Source: a bacterium
Lineage (GTDB): Bacteria > Latescibacterota > Latescibacteria > Latescibacterales > Latescibacteraceae
Assembly (NCBI GenBank): GCA_021372535.1
Contig: JAJFUH010000165.1
Coordinates: 1 to 47,239 of the forward strand
Length of the DNA: 47,239 nucleotides
Direction of reading: 5' to 3'
The translations under genes and the position numbers were made by a program. Positions 32,322 through 40,740 of this stretch are shown here, piece after piece (positions within the stretch are counted from its first letter, which is position 1; each line of letters starts with the position of its first letter). The notes under the pieces were generated by a model that was not told the origin of the DNA, did no database searches, and worked only from the letters and a program-made list of their open reading frames with translations.

Positions 32322-34439
32322 ATGAAAATAACCTGTATAGCGATTTTAATGTTACTTATATCTGTTTTTTCCACCATGGCAGATGAATTATGGACGACTT
32401 TCCGTTCGCCGCCTCCTGCTTCAGGATGTCTCGCGGTCGATGGCAAGTACATCTGGTGCGGAACTGATTATGGCGCCTTTCGGTATGATTCCGTAACGGG
32501 TGATATGAGCCATTACACCGTCGACGATGGTTTAATCGACAATACGGTCAATGCAATTGCCCCAGGACCTGACGGCGTTATATGGTTTGCAACGAACATC
32601 GGTATTTCCAGATTTGACGGTTCATCATGGAAATCGTTCACACGGAACGATATTATATCCGCCATATTTTACGATATAACGGTTGATTCCGATAATACGG
32701 TATGGGTGGCTTCTTCCGGCGGTATTGTAACTTTTAATGGTGAGGAATGGCGCTTGATAGAGAAGGGGGCTTTTAGCTGTATAAACGCAGGAAGCAATGG
32801 TGTCGTGTGGGCAGGGAGCAGTCGCGCAAAATTGAGTAATTATCTTCTCCGCATAGAAGGTTCCGATGTCATCAGAATCGGTGATAACATACCGGAAATA
32901 AATGCGGATAAATTTAAAGATATAGCAGTTGCCCCCGGAGACAGTCTGGTATGGTTCCCCTCTGATTCAACCATTGTATCATATAACGATATGGGGAAAA
33001 CAGTATTCGAATACCCAGACAGTCTTGGTTCCTTTGATGTTATAGATGTAGATAAAAACGGGACGGTTTGGTTTGCAGATCAGTCTCGGCTTGTATCTTA
33101 TCATAATGGGAAAACAGAACAGTATAAGGATATAAAGGGATCATTTGATGGAATAGTAAAAGATCTCGTATGCGGGAAAAACGGTGTTGTCTGGATCAGC
33201 ACTGAATATAGTTTACTCAGTTTTGACGGTAAAGAGTTCCGTTCTCACACGAAATTTTATTCGGCAGGACCCGTTTATAACATAATAACGGATATTGCTA
33301 TCGATCGGAACAACGTAAAGTGGGTTAACCAATTTGAAAGCAGCAGTCCATATGGAACAGTATCGACATATGACGATACTATGTGGCGGGAAATACCCGA
33401 ATTAAGCGGCATTGATTATATAATTATTGCCATCGATCCTGAAAATGTAGTCTGGTTAGCATCGGGCGGCACACTTTTCAGTTTTAAAGATGATAAAAGA
33501 ACAACATTTTTTGCAGCAGGAATGGATTATATCAACGATTTACTGTTTGATGATGGCTTAATGTGGATTGCAGATGGAGGTGATTTCAATTATCCTCCTG
33601 ATGTTATAACATATGATGGAGTAAATTTCAATTTTATTATTAAATCTCTCCAGATCAGAAAGTTAGCCATGGATTCACATCATGATATCTGGATGGCTGG
33701 TCATGGCCTGTATAGATATGACGGATCTGTCCTGCATGAGTACACATCATATGATGGCACCTATCATGGATATGGCAATATTGCCGTCGATTATGATGAT
33801 GTTATCTGGTTAAGTGTATATTCAAATGATGGAGGCTATAATTTTGCTTCTTATAATAATGGTGATTGGACGTTGTATACGCCGGAAAATTCAGGTCTTG
33901 CCAGCAATAAAATTTGGGGGGACATCGTTGTCGACCGTAACAACGTCAAATGGATCAGTACTAAAGATGCCGGCGTCTGCCGCTTCGACTGCGAAACATG
34001 GACGACATTCAACACAAGTAACAGCGGCCTCTGTGATAATAAAGTCAATACCATTGCTGTCGAGAAAAACAACACCATCTGGTTCGGAACCGATAATGGA
34101 GTGTCACGATACACCGGTGAAATGATAACAACATCGGTGGATGAAAACGAAACGAAACCTGAAACGCTCCCCGTCATCCGTTCCTACCCCAACCCCTTCA
34201 ACCCCTCGACGACCATCGAGTTCACCCTGCCGGAAGCCGGTTCATCGACTCTCTCTATCTACAACATCGCCGGGCAGAAAGTCCGCGGGCTCGTATCGGA
34301 GAATATGACCGCCGGTCATCACACCGCCGTGTGGGACGGCAGGGACGACAGCGGCAGCTCAGTCTCGGCGGGACTCTATTTCGCACGGTTGACCAGCGGC
34401 GGGCGGACGGTTACGGGGAAGATGGTGATGGTGAAGTGA
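32322..34439 (+). CDS. Secreted fourteen-repeat Reg_prop propeller protein with type IX-style C-terminal sorting domain
   Basis: The 705-residue protein has a signal peptide (about 1-20) and AGGA 6 nt before the ATG. I count fourteen propeller repeats beginning with W(F/C/V/I/L)..., from WCGTDYGAFRY near residue 45 to WFGTDNGVSRY near 588. That suggests two seven-bladed propellers in one chain. The FlgD/Ig-like sorting domain occupies about 625-705 (SYPNPFNPSTTIEF, YNIAGQKVRGL, GLYFARL). The DNA of the first ~530 codons is AT-rich, while the last two repeats and the sorting domain (from about 33.93 kb, most sharply from 34.16 kb) are GC-rich like the rest of the window. This points to a mosaic gene. 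Likely surface-displayed binding protein. Confidence 0.87.
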   Translation: MKITCIAILMLLISVFSTMADELWTTFRSPPPASGCLAVDGKYIWCGTDYGAFRYDSVTGDMSHYTVDDGLIDNTVNAIAPGPDGVIWFATNIGISRFDGSSWKSFTRNDIISAIFYDITVDSDNTVWVASSGGIVTFNGEEWRLIEKGAFSCINAGSNGVVWAGSSRAKLSNYLLRIEGSDVIRIGDNIPEINADKFKDIAVAPGDSLVWFPSDSTIVSYNDMGKTVFEYPDSLGSFDVIDVDKNGTVWFADQSRLVSYHNGKTEQYKDIKGSFDGIVKDLVCGKNGVVWISTEYSLLSFDGKEFRSHTKFYSAGPVYNIITDIAIDRNNVKWVNQFESSSPYGTVSTYDDTMWREIPELSGIDYIIIAIDPENVVWLASGGTLFSFKDDKRTTFFAAGMDYINDLLFDDGLMWIADGGDFNYPPDVITYDGVNFNFIIKSLQIRKLAMDSHHDIWMAGHGLYRYDGSVLHEYTSYDGTYHGYGNIAVDYDDVIWLSVYSNDGGYNFASYNNGDWTLYTPENSGLASNKIWGDIVVDRNNVKWISTKDAGVCRFDCETWTTFNTSNSGLCDNKVNTIAVEKNNTIWFGTDNGVSRYTGEMITTSVDENETKPETLPVIRSYPNPFNPSTTIEFTLPEAGSSTLSIYNIAGQKVRGLVSENMTAGHHTAVWDGRDDSGSSVSAGLYFARLTSGGRTVTGKMVMVK

Positions 34440-34510
34440 CATGGCGTTATCTTGAGCAATAAAACTTTAACATATTGTGGCGCCCGTTGTATTACCGGCG
34501 TCGGTAACCC

Positions 34511-34676
34511 TTTGAAAAGTCCCCGGTGAGCAAGCATTTTTCGGAAAAGAAGCGCAGCATGTCCGAGCAAAGCGAGTTCTGCGCTTCCCGAAAAATACGA
34601 AGCGAACGGGGGAAGAGACTTTTCACAGGGCGTCCTTTCTTTTCGTCCTTTTCTTCGGACGAGCAAAGAAAAGGAC
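34511..34676. repeat. Large palindromic element plus adjacent hairpin
   Basis: An imperfect inverted repeat pairs 34511-34555 (GAAAAGTCCCCGGTGAGC..., then TTTTTCGG...GAAGCGCAG) with 34580-34628 (CTGCGCTTCCCGAAAAAT..., then GGGGGAAGAGACTTTTCACA), separated by about 24 nt. A second hairpin follows at 34632-34676 (GTCCTTTCTTTT..CGTCC against GGACGAGCAAAGAAAAGGAC). It lies between two convergent genes. It could be a REPIN or MITE-like element or a structured RNA; nothing in it encodes a protein. Confidence 0.6.
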
Positions 34677-34769
34677 ATGAAATATGATTGTAATAAGGTT
34701 CATGGATAATCGTTTCGTATCGAATCATGAAAAATCCCCCGGAACCTTGGTATAAAAAGAAAAGTGTTT

Positions 34770-34804
34770 AATAAAATAATCCGCGCACATCCGCGTTCCA
34801 TGAT
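34770..34804 (-). repeat. Modular 3'-associated repeat, start fragment (copy E)
   Basis: On the reverse strand it reads TGGAACGCGGATGTGCGCGG followed by ATTATTTTATT, about 12 nt after the stop codon of the M1 peptidase gene. It matches only the first modules of copies A-D; the 15-mer is missing. Confidence 0.55.
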
Positions 34805-34815
34805 GTTTCTCTTTT

Positions 34816-37404
34816 TTATTCATTTTTACGGTTATCATTATTTTCCCCACGGGCATCGAGGCGTTTCTTTATATCCTCCAGGTCTTTTTTCATGGTCTCG
34901 TTCTCTTTACGGATCTCGTCCACCGTCTCGCGAAGAGAAATGATCTCTGCGGGAGCCACCTTTTTCTGTTCACGGAGTTTTTTGAGGGACTCTTTCGCCG
35001 CGCTCTGGATGGTATCCTCGGTATCATCGCCGGTGAACGTTTCGACTATCGATACGGCTTTCGGGTCGCCGAGTGTTCCCAGAGCGCCTATAGCACGCTG
35101 CCGTATGTTGCGTTTGGGATGGTTGACATACCCGGCAATGAACTCACGCACTTCAGTCCGGTCGTCCTCGTTTCGTGCTATGAACGCAAGGGTGTCGAGC
35201 GCCAGGCCGAAACTGCGCGAGGTGAACTCGCGCTCGCTTCCCTTGAGGGTTTTCATGAGCGGCGGGATGTACGAAGGATCGTCGAGCGTGCGGATCGCAT
35301 CGACAGCGCCATCGGCGAGTCTGTTACGGTACGATTTCGAGTTGAGATATGCCACGAGGATTTTCTGGGTATCCTTGTGATGGTACCTGCCGAGGTTGCA
35401 TATCGCCTCGTAGAGGATATCGGGATTGTGCTCATTCTTGAGAATCCGTTTTGTGGCTTCGAGGCTTTCGGGACGGTAGAAGCCGCCGATGTCGGTAACG
35501 ACCTGGAGGCGGACACGCGCATCCGTCTGATCGAGTGATCCGGCAAGCGCATCGAACGCCTCGTTCGTATGGATATTCCGAAGCGCATCCGACGCTTTCA
35601 CCCGGACGGCCCAGAACGGATCGCCCGTAAGCGCATCCTTCAGCTTCGACACCGTATTCTGATCGTTCTTTTTCCTGAGCGCTTCGATGGCAAGCAGACG
35701 GCCTATGACATCCGAGGTGTCGGCAAGCTGGGCATAGAGCATATTCTCCGGCTTGTCGAAGGTGATATCCGCCAAAATGCCATACTCGGGATCGAAACGG
35801 ACGATGGCTGGCTCATTTTCAAGCGAGAAATAGAAATCGTGCCCGGCGCTGTCGATTGTGATGACCCGATCAATAGGCTTACCGTCAACCACGAATCGTA
35901 CCTTCGTGCGGAAATGAAAGAGCATGACGTTGTCATCCACTTTCTGGGTCTGCCTGACCGTCACTTTCGCGAGCTTTTCTTTTTCTGACCAGCTGTAGGT
36001 TACGGTGAGGTCGGGATGACGGGCATGGTAAACCCACTGGTCGAAAAACCGGTCGTACGAGCGGCCGGTCACTTCCTCGACAACCGCGCTGAGGTCCTCG
36101 GTTACAACACTGGTCAGGGCATAGCGTTCCGCATATGTCCTGATGCATTTCCGGTACAGGTCTTCGCCCAGCTCGGTCCTGAGCATATGGAGCACCCAGC
36201 TTCCCTTCGGGTAAGTCCGGTAATCGAACTGCTCCTCGGCGTAGGCATATTCACGGTATACAATCGGCTTGTGTACGGGACGGTCGGCGAGCACATTCCG
36301 GGCGTCATCGTAGAGGCCGTACAGCATTGAATCATGACCGTTCTTGTAGTTATCGTACAAAAGGGCGTAGTATGTCGCGAAACCCTCGTTGAGCCAGGTA
36401 TGGCTCCAGTCCTTGCAGGTGATGTAATCCCCGAACCACTGGTGAACCATCTCGTGCACGACAAGTTCCTGGCTCGACCGGATATTCTCCGTCTCGTCAG
36501 TGAAAAGGGTACGGTCGGTCAGCACGGTGAGGGTGGTGTTTTCCATGCCGCCCCAGGTGAAGTCGTCCACAACCACCTGATAGTACTTGTCCCAGGGATA
36601 CGGTATCCCGATCTCTTTTTCAAGGAATCCCATCATGTCGGCGGTATTCCTGAACGAATTCGGCGCCTGCCCGATCTGGGACGAGGGTGTATAGAACGCG
36701 AGGGGAATGTCACGGTAGTTCGATTCGATCTTTTTGAACTTGCCCGCAACGAGGGCTATGAGGTAGTTGACCTGCGGTTTATCCTGCAGCCAGCGGACAG
36801 CCTTGAGTCCGGTCGCGGGGTCGGTCTGCTCCGAGACAAGCCTTCCGTTTGACAGGACGACCATGTCACCGGGAACATGGCAGATAACCTCCGTAGTGAA
36901 CCGTTCGTTCGGGTAATCGTAGTTGGGAAACCAGTACGGCGCCTCGTGCATTTCACCCTGAGACCACAGATGGGCGTCCTCGGGACGATATCCCATCTCG
37001 GGCGTGCGGAAGTACAGCCCTTTTTTCGGCTCCGCTTCGTGGGAAACCGTAATCGAGGCTTCCGTTCCGGGCTGGACAGGCGGATCGAAGGTGATGGTGA
37101 GCAGCTTGTCATCGGCCGTATACCCCTCGATTTTTGCTGTCGAGGTCACCGATGTAACAGTGAGATCGATCGCATTCAGGCTCAGCTCGACAAGCGGTTT
37201 TGCGATGGGCACGAACCTGATCGTGGTTGTACCCGCAATGGTGCGGGACTTGAAATCCGGTGTGACATCGATGGTGACATGGATGATGTCGACCTTCCGG
37301 TCCGGGGCATATTGACGTTCGGCCGATTCCGACAGAGATACAACTGTCATGGAAATCAACGAAACAACGGATAGAAAAACGAGTATGCGTCTATACCTGA
37401 ACAT
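34816..37404 (-). CDS. Secreted M1-family aminopeptidase with HEAT-like repeats
   Basis: The 862-residue protein has GGAGG 6 nt before the ATG and a signal peptide (about 1-28). The M1 N-domain beta-saddle spans about 35-230. The exopeptidase motif GGMEN is at 285-289. The zinc site is HEMVH (317-321) plus Glu340 in WLNEG, and Tyr of RTYPKGSWVL near 420 is typical of the next helix. Residues about 560-800 form HEAT-like helical repeats (LLAIEALRKKN, PFWAVRVKASDALRNI, RQRAIGALGTLGDPKAV). The last 60 residues form a coiled coil (LRETVDEIRKENETMKKDLEDI, split) ending in a charged tail. The enzyme should cleave N-terminal residues from peptides in the periplasm. Confidence 0.92.
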   Translation of the reverse strand: MFRYRRILVFLSVVSLISMTVVSLSESAERQYAPDRKVDIIHVTIDVTPDFKSRTIAGTTTIRFVPIAKPLVELSLNAIDLTVTSVTSTAKIEGYTADDKLLTITFDPPVQPGTEASITVSHEAEPKKGLYFRTPEMGYRPEDAHLWSQGEMHEAPYWFPNYDYPNERFTTEVICHVPGDMVVLSNGRLVSEQTDPATGLKAVRWLQDKPQVNYLIALVAGKFKKIESNYRDIPLAFYTPSSQIGQAPNSFRNTADMMGFLEKEIGIPYPWDKYYQVVVDDFTWGGMENTTLTVLTDRTLFTDETENIRSSQELVVHEMVHQWFGDYITCKDWSHTWLNEGFATYYALLYDNYKNGHDSMLYGLYDDARNVLADRPVHKPIVYREYAYAEEQFDYRTYPKGSWVLHMLRTELGEDLYRKCIRTYAERYALTSVVTEDLSAVVEEVTGRSYDRFFDQWVYHARHPDLTVTYSWSEKEKLAKVTVRQTQKVDDNVMLFHFRTKVRFVVDGKPIDRVITIDSAGHDFYFSLENEPAIVRFDPEYGILADITFDKPENMLYAQLADTSDVIGRLLAIEALRKKNDQNTVSKLKDALTGDPFWAVRVKASDALRNIHTNEAFDALAGSLDQTDARVRLQVVTDIGGFYRPESLEATKRILKNEHNPDILYEAICNLGRYHHKDTQKILVAYLNSKSYRNRLADGAVDAIRTLDDPSYIPPLMKTLKGSEREFTSRSFGLALDTLAFIARNEDDRTEVREFIAGYVNHPKRNIRQRAIGALGTLGDPKAVSIVETFTGDDTEDTIQSAAKESLKKLREQKKVAPAEIISLRETVDEIRKENETMKKDLEDIKKRLDARGENNDNRKNE

Positions 37405-37670
37405 TCGCTACCTCCGACGTTGAGAAATGAATCCTTTTATTGGTTGAAAAACGGATGATCGAACAGTATGCGTGAACAGACAATAACTTACAATGTGTAT
37501 TATGACAAGGTGTTTATAAGTATAATGATATTTATCATCCGGATAAAGTGAAATATCTTGACTTTACGAATTCGATATGGGAATATAATGCAAGGCGGGC
37601 GATACATCTCATAGAAAAAGCTACAATGAAATTCTAGCATGTACATTACAATAACCAGGAGGGACAACAC

Positions 37671-38987
37671 ATGAAATCCACAGCATTGATACCGCTTATT
37701 ACGGCCTTTTTCTGCATCCAGTCGTCGCCAGGCGCTCAGGAAAAGGTTCTGAATCCTGTAAACAGTGAGGAGTTACCAATAAGAATCGAGGCGTGGGTGC
37801 CGGTTCACCCGATTACGCAGGGACCGAAATACCACTGGTTTGGGTACTATGACAAGCTTCAGTTCGATCCCTCCGGCCGCTATGTACTCGGCATGGAAGT
37901 GGATTTCGAGGACCGTTCGCCCGAACCGGAGGATGTAATCAAGATCGGTATGATCGATCTGAGGGACAATGACCGGTGGATCGAGCTCGGCGAGAGCAGG
38001 GCATGGAACTGGCAGCAGGGCTGCATGCTCCAGTGGCGGCCCGGATCGGCTTCGGAAATCGTCTGGAACGACCGTGATGGCGACCGTTTTGTCTGTCATA
38101 TTCTCGACGTTTTCACCGGGAAAAAGAGGACTCTTCCTTTCCCGATCTATACGCTGAGCCCCGATGGCCATACAGCGGTGACTGTTGATTTTCAGAGGAT
38201 AAACGATATGCGACCCGGATACGGATATGCCGGAATACCCGACAAAAACAAAGACGTTCTCGCACCGAAAGACGCCGGGATTTACCGCGCCAACCTCGAA
38301 ACGGGCGAACTCAAACTTATTATTTCTGTCGCCGATATGCTCAAAATCCCCTATCCGAAAGGCGACATTTCGGACAAGAAGCACTATTTCAACCATCTCC
38401 TGTTCAATAAGGATGGCTCACGGTTCATCTTTCTGAACCGCTGGCGGATCGGGGAATACCGTGCTTCCAACCCGTCGACGCCGTTCGACACCCGAATGCT
38501 GACCGCCAGACCGGACGGCTCCGATATACGGGTGGTGGATGATTCCGGCTACACCTCCCATTTTATCTGGCGGGATACCACACACATTCTTGCATGGACA
38601 AAGCTCCCCTCGCACGGAGACCGCTTTTACCTGTTCAGCGACGACGGCTCGAAAAAGGGTGAAGCGGTGGGCCCGGATGTCATGACCGTCAACGGACACT
38701 GCACCTATCTCCCGGGCGGTGAGTGGATCCTCAACGACACATATCCCGGCGCAGACCGTCTCCAGCATGTTTATCTCTATCACATCGCCACGGGGATACG
38801 GGTTCCGGTTGCCAATGTGTTCATGCACAAGAAATACCAGTTCGACAAGGAATTCCGTGTCGATACGCATCCCCGTTTCAGCCCGGACGGCATGAGTGTT
38901 GTCATCGATTCTCCGCACGACGGCGCTGGCAGGCAGATGTATCTGCTCGATATCAGCGGAATTGCAGGCGGGAAGAAGCTCTATTAA
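37671..38987 (+). CDS. Secreted TolB/PD40-like beta-propeller protein
   Basis: The 438-residue protein has AGGAGG 9 nt before the ATG and a signal peptide (about 1-22). Repeated strand-turn units follow: YHWFGYYDKLQFDPSGRYVLG (split), DVFTGKKRTLPFPIYTLSPDG, FNHLLFNKDGSRFIFLNRW and HPRFSPDGMSVVID, each with the D/SPDG turn of WD40-like (PD40) propellers. HGDRFYLFSDDG and HCTYLPGGEWILND continue the series. Oligogalacturonate lyase and TolB share this fold. Histidines in HYFNHLL and TVNGHCTY could be ligands for a lyase, but I cannot establish catalysis. The 266-bp gap to the divergent M1 gene has a TATAAT (37584-37589) without a well-spaced -35. Function unknown. Confidence 0.72.
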   Translation: MKSTALIPLITAFFCIQSSPGAQEKVLNPVNSEELPIRIEAWVPVHPITQGPKYHWFGYYDKLQFDPSGRYVLGMEVDFEDRSPEPEDVIKIGMIDLRDNDRWIELGESRAWNWQQGCMLQWRPGSASEIVWNDRDGDRFVCHILDVFTGKKRTLPFPIYTLSPDGHTAVTVDFQRINDMRPGYGYAGIPDKNKDVLAPKDAGIYRANLETGELKLIISVADMLKIPYPKGDISDKKHYFNHLLFNKDGSRFIFLNRWRIGEYRASNPSTPFDTRMLTARPDGSDIRVVDDSGYTSHFIWRDTTHILAWTKLPSHGDRFYLFSDDGSKKGEAVGPDVMTVNGHCTYLPGGEWILNDTYPGADRLQHVYLYHIATGIRVPVANVFMHKKYQFDKEFRVDTHPRFSPDGMSVVIDSPHDGAGRQMYLLDISGIAGGKKLY

Positions 38988-39145
38988 CGATTATGAAACG
39001 GGATACCCGAAGACATGGTGCTTGATGACACATAATATTGCAGTTCCGGACCGGCGATAACCACACGAGCAGGCCCCATCTGCCGCGGAATGAAAACAAG
39101 TTGTAATCGAACAGGTAACATAGTTGACCGTAGTGATTCCAAAAG

Positions 39146-39202
39146 ATGCTGAAACCAGTTCAGCATGACGGCGCTCATGTCACCCTGATTTTATTTCAGG
39201 GT
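39146..39202. terminator. Two hairpins between convergent genes
   Basis: ATGCTGAA/TTCAGCAT (39146-39153 and 39159-39166, loop ACCAG) followed by ATGACGG is the same hairpin type as in the core of MITE-like copy 2. A second hairpin, ACCCTGA/TCAGGGT (39182-39188 and 39196-39202), comes with T-rich flanks. They lie between the propeller gene and the reverse-strand transporter gene and could terminate both. Confidence 0.5.
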
Positions 39203-39274
39203 CTATTACATGCTTTATTATTTCAATGAACGCAATTTTATATAAACATATCCTGTTTGTTCCGGGCTTTTTTA

Positions 39275-40681
39275 TCAGAAATATGCCGGTATTTTGTAGA
39301 AGAAGAAATACCCGAACACTATTGAAGCAGCCGCGAGACCCGCAATCAGTATCCAGTGCGGCCGGAGGATTTTCCCCGCTTCAGACGATACGAGGCGGGG
39401 TAGTATCCAGAGGAGGCCGATCAGAACCGCCACCGCCTGGAACGGTGTCAGAAGGAGGCCTTCGAGTACGGCGCTCATTTTGATGATGAATACCGGTTGT
39501 ATACCGAGCGAATAGACAATCACCATGTTCGTCACAAAAAAGAAGACGATAAACAGCCTGAACTGGGTTTTCCAGCCCAGACGACCGAATCCGGGGATGC
39601 AGATTCTGCACGAATCAGATAAAAGCCGCGGCCAGCCGCCGAACTGACCGATCAGAGTACTTGCAAGTGCAGCGCACCCGGCGATCAGAAACATTACCGA
39701 GCCGATTTTACCCCACAGTTTTCCAAAAACCTCCGACAGCTCGAACGCTACAGAGGCGCCATCGGGCGCGATATGTTCGGGATGGAGAATTCCCGCGCCG
39801 GACAGCATGAATCCGCAGGTCACGACAATCCCGATTATGGTGGCTACAGTCGCGTCGGTATAGACCACTCTGCACCAGCCCCGTACTTTAAGGGCGGTTT
39901 CGGCACTCATCTGTTTCAACGCTCCGGTATCGCACGGCTGACCGTAGGGCCTGTCTTTCGCCATGCCGTAACCCGCGCCGAGCACCCAGTATGTATACCA
40001 GACCTGGCTCGCAAAACCTCCGGCGGCCCAGCCGATGAGGGGAAGAATCTCGTTCCATGTATTCGCGGATATATTCTCGAGGTTACTGGCCCAGTCGGGA
40101 ATTGCAGGGACATGAAACCCGAATACGCCGTCCGCGACAGTTCCGAATCCGGGGAATGTATGCACCGTAACGTACAGTACGCCGACAACAATAATAAAGA
40201 CAAATACGCTCATGACATACTTGATGATGTCAAAGGTGCCCGACCACACGACAACAATGGCAAATACCGTGACAATCCAGCCCCAGATGTACGGTTTGAG
40301 GGGTATGAGCGTATGGGCGAACACACCCGCAGCCGATGCTATCCCGCCAATGGAGATCGCTCCCGCACAGACCTGCCCGATAAGCACGATCCAGACAGCC
40401 CAGTTCCCCCTTCCCGGCATACGGCTGAACATGTCGATCATACCTTCGCCGGTACAGACCGTATAGTGCGCTCCGCCCGCGCCGATGAACGCCTTAAGCA
40501 TGATTCCGAAAATCGGTGCCCAGAGAACCGCATATCCAAAAATCGCGCCCATCCTCGTGGACAGAATCACCTCGCCCGAACCGATATATTCGGCGCACCA
40601 CACAAAAGCCGGTCCCACGACCGCAAAAACCGCCAGCCCCGTCGGGGCCGAAGCAATCAATTTTCTGCCGTTATGCTCCAT
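39275..40681 (-). CDS. Nramp-like membrane transporter lacking the canonical metal motifs
   Basis: The 468-residue protein has about eleven or twelve membrane segments and the Nramp (SLC11) layout: VVGPAFVWCAEYI in TM1, FGYAVLWAPIFGIMLKAFIG in TM2-3. The unwound TM1 motif DPGN, which binds Mn or Fe in true Nramps, reads GSGE (34-37) here. The TM6 MPH motif is not recognisable; GGFASQVWYTYWV occupies that place. Metal transport by the usual mechanism is therefore doubtful. The gene lies 59 bp downstream of an amidase gene on the same strand, so both probably belong to one transcript and the cargo may be an organic compound. That is inference. The ribosome-binding site is weak. Confidence 0.82.
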   Translation of the reverse strand: MEHNGRKLIASAPTGLAVFAVVGPAFVWCAEYIGSGEVILSTRMGAIFGYAVLWAPIFGIMLKAFIGAGGAHYTVCTGEGMIDMFSRMPGRGNWAVWIVLIGQVCAGAISIGGIASAAGVFAHTLIPLKPYIWGWIVTVFAIVVVWSGTFDIIKYVMSVFVFIIVVGVLYVTVHTFPGFGTVADGVFGFHVPAIPDWASNLENISANTWNEILPLIGWAAGGFASQVWYTYWVLGAGYGMAKDRPYGQPCDTGALKQMSAETALKVRGWCRVVYTDATVATIIGIVVTCGFMLSGAGILHPEHIAPDGASVAFELSEVFGKLWGKIGSVMFLIAGCAALASTLIGQFGGWPRLLSDSCRICIPGFGRLGWKTQFRLFIVFFFVTNMVIVYSLGIQPVFIIKMSAVLEGLLLTPFQAVAVLIGLLWILPRLVSSEAGKILRPHWILIAGLAAASIVFGYFFFYKIPAYF

Positions 40682-40740
40682 GAGTCACTTTCTGTTAATT
40701 ATCCGTTACAGCCCGTATATGATATTTTATCGTCATCGTA

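Noticed and set aside
37558-37589. TTGACT and TATAAT as a promoter for the 37671 gene
   Set aside because: The spacing is 20 bp, too long for a normal sigma-70-type promoter; not called.
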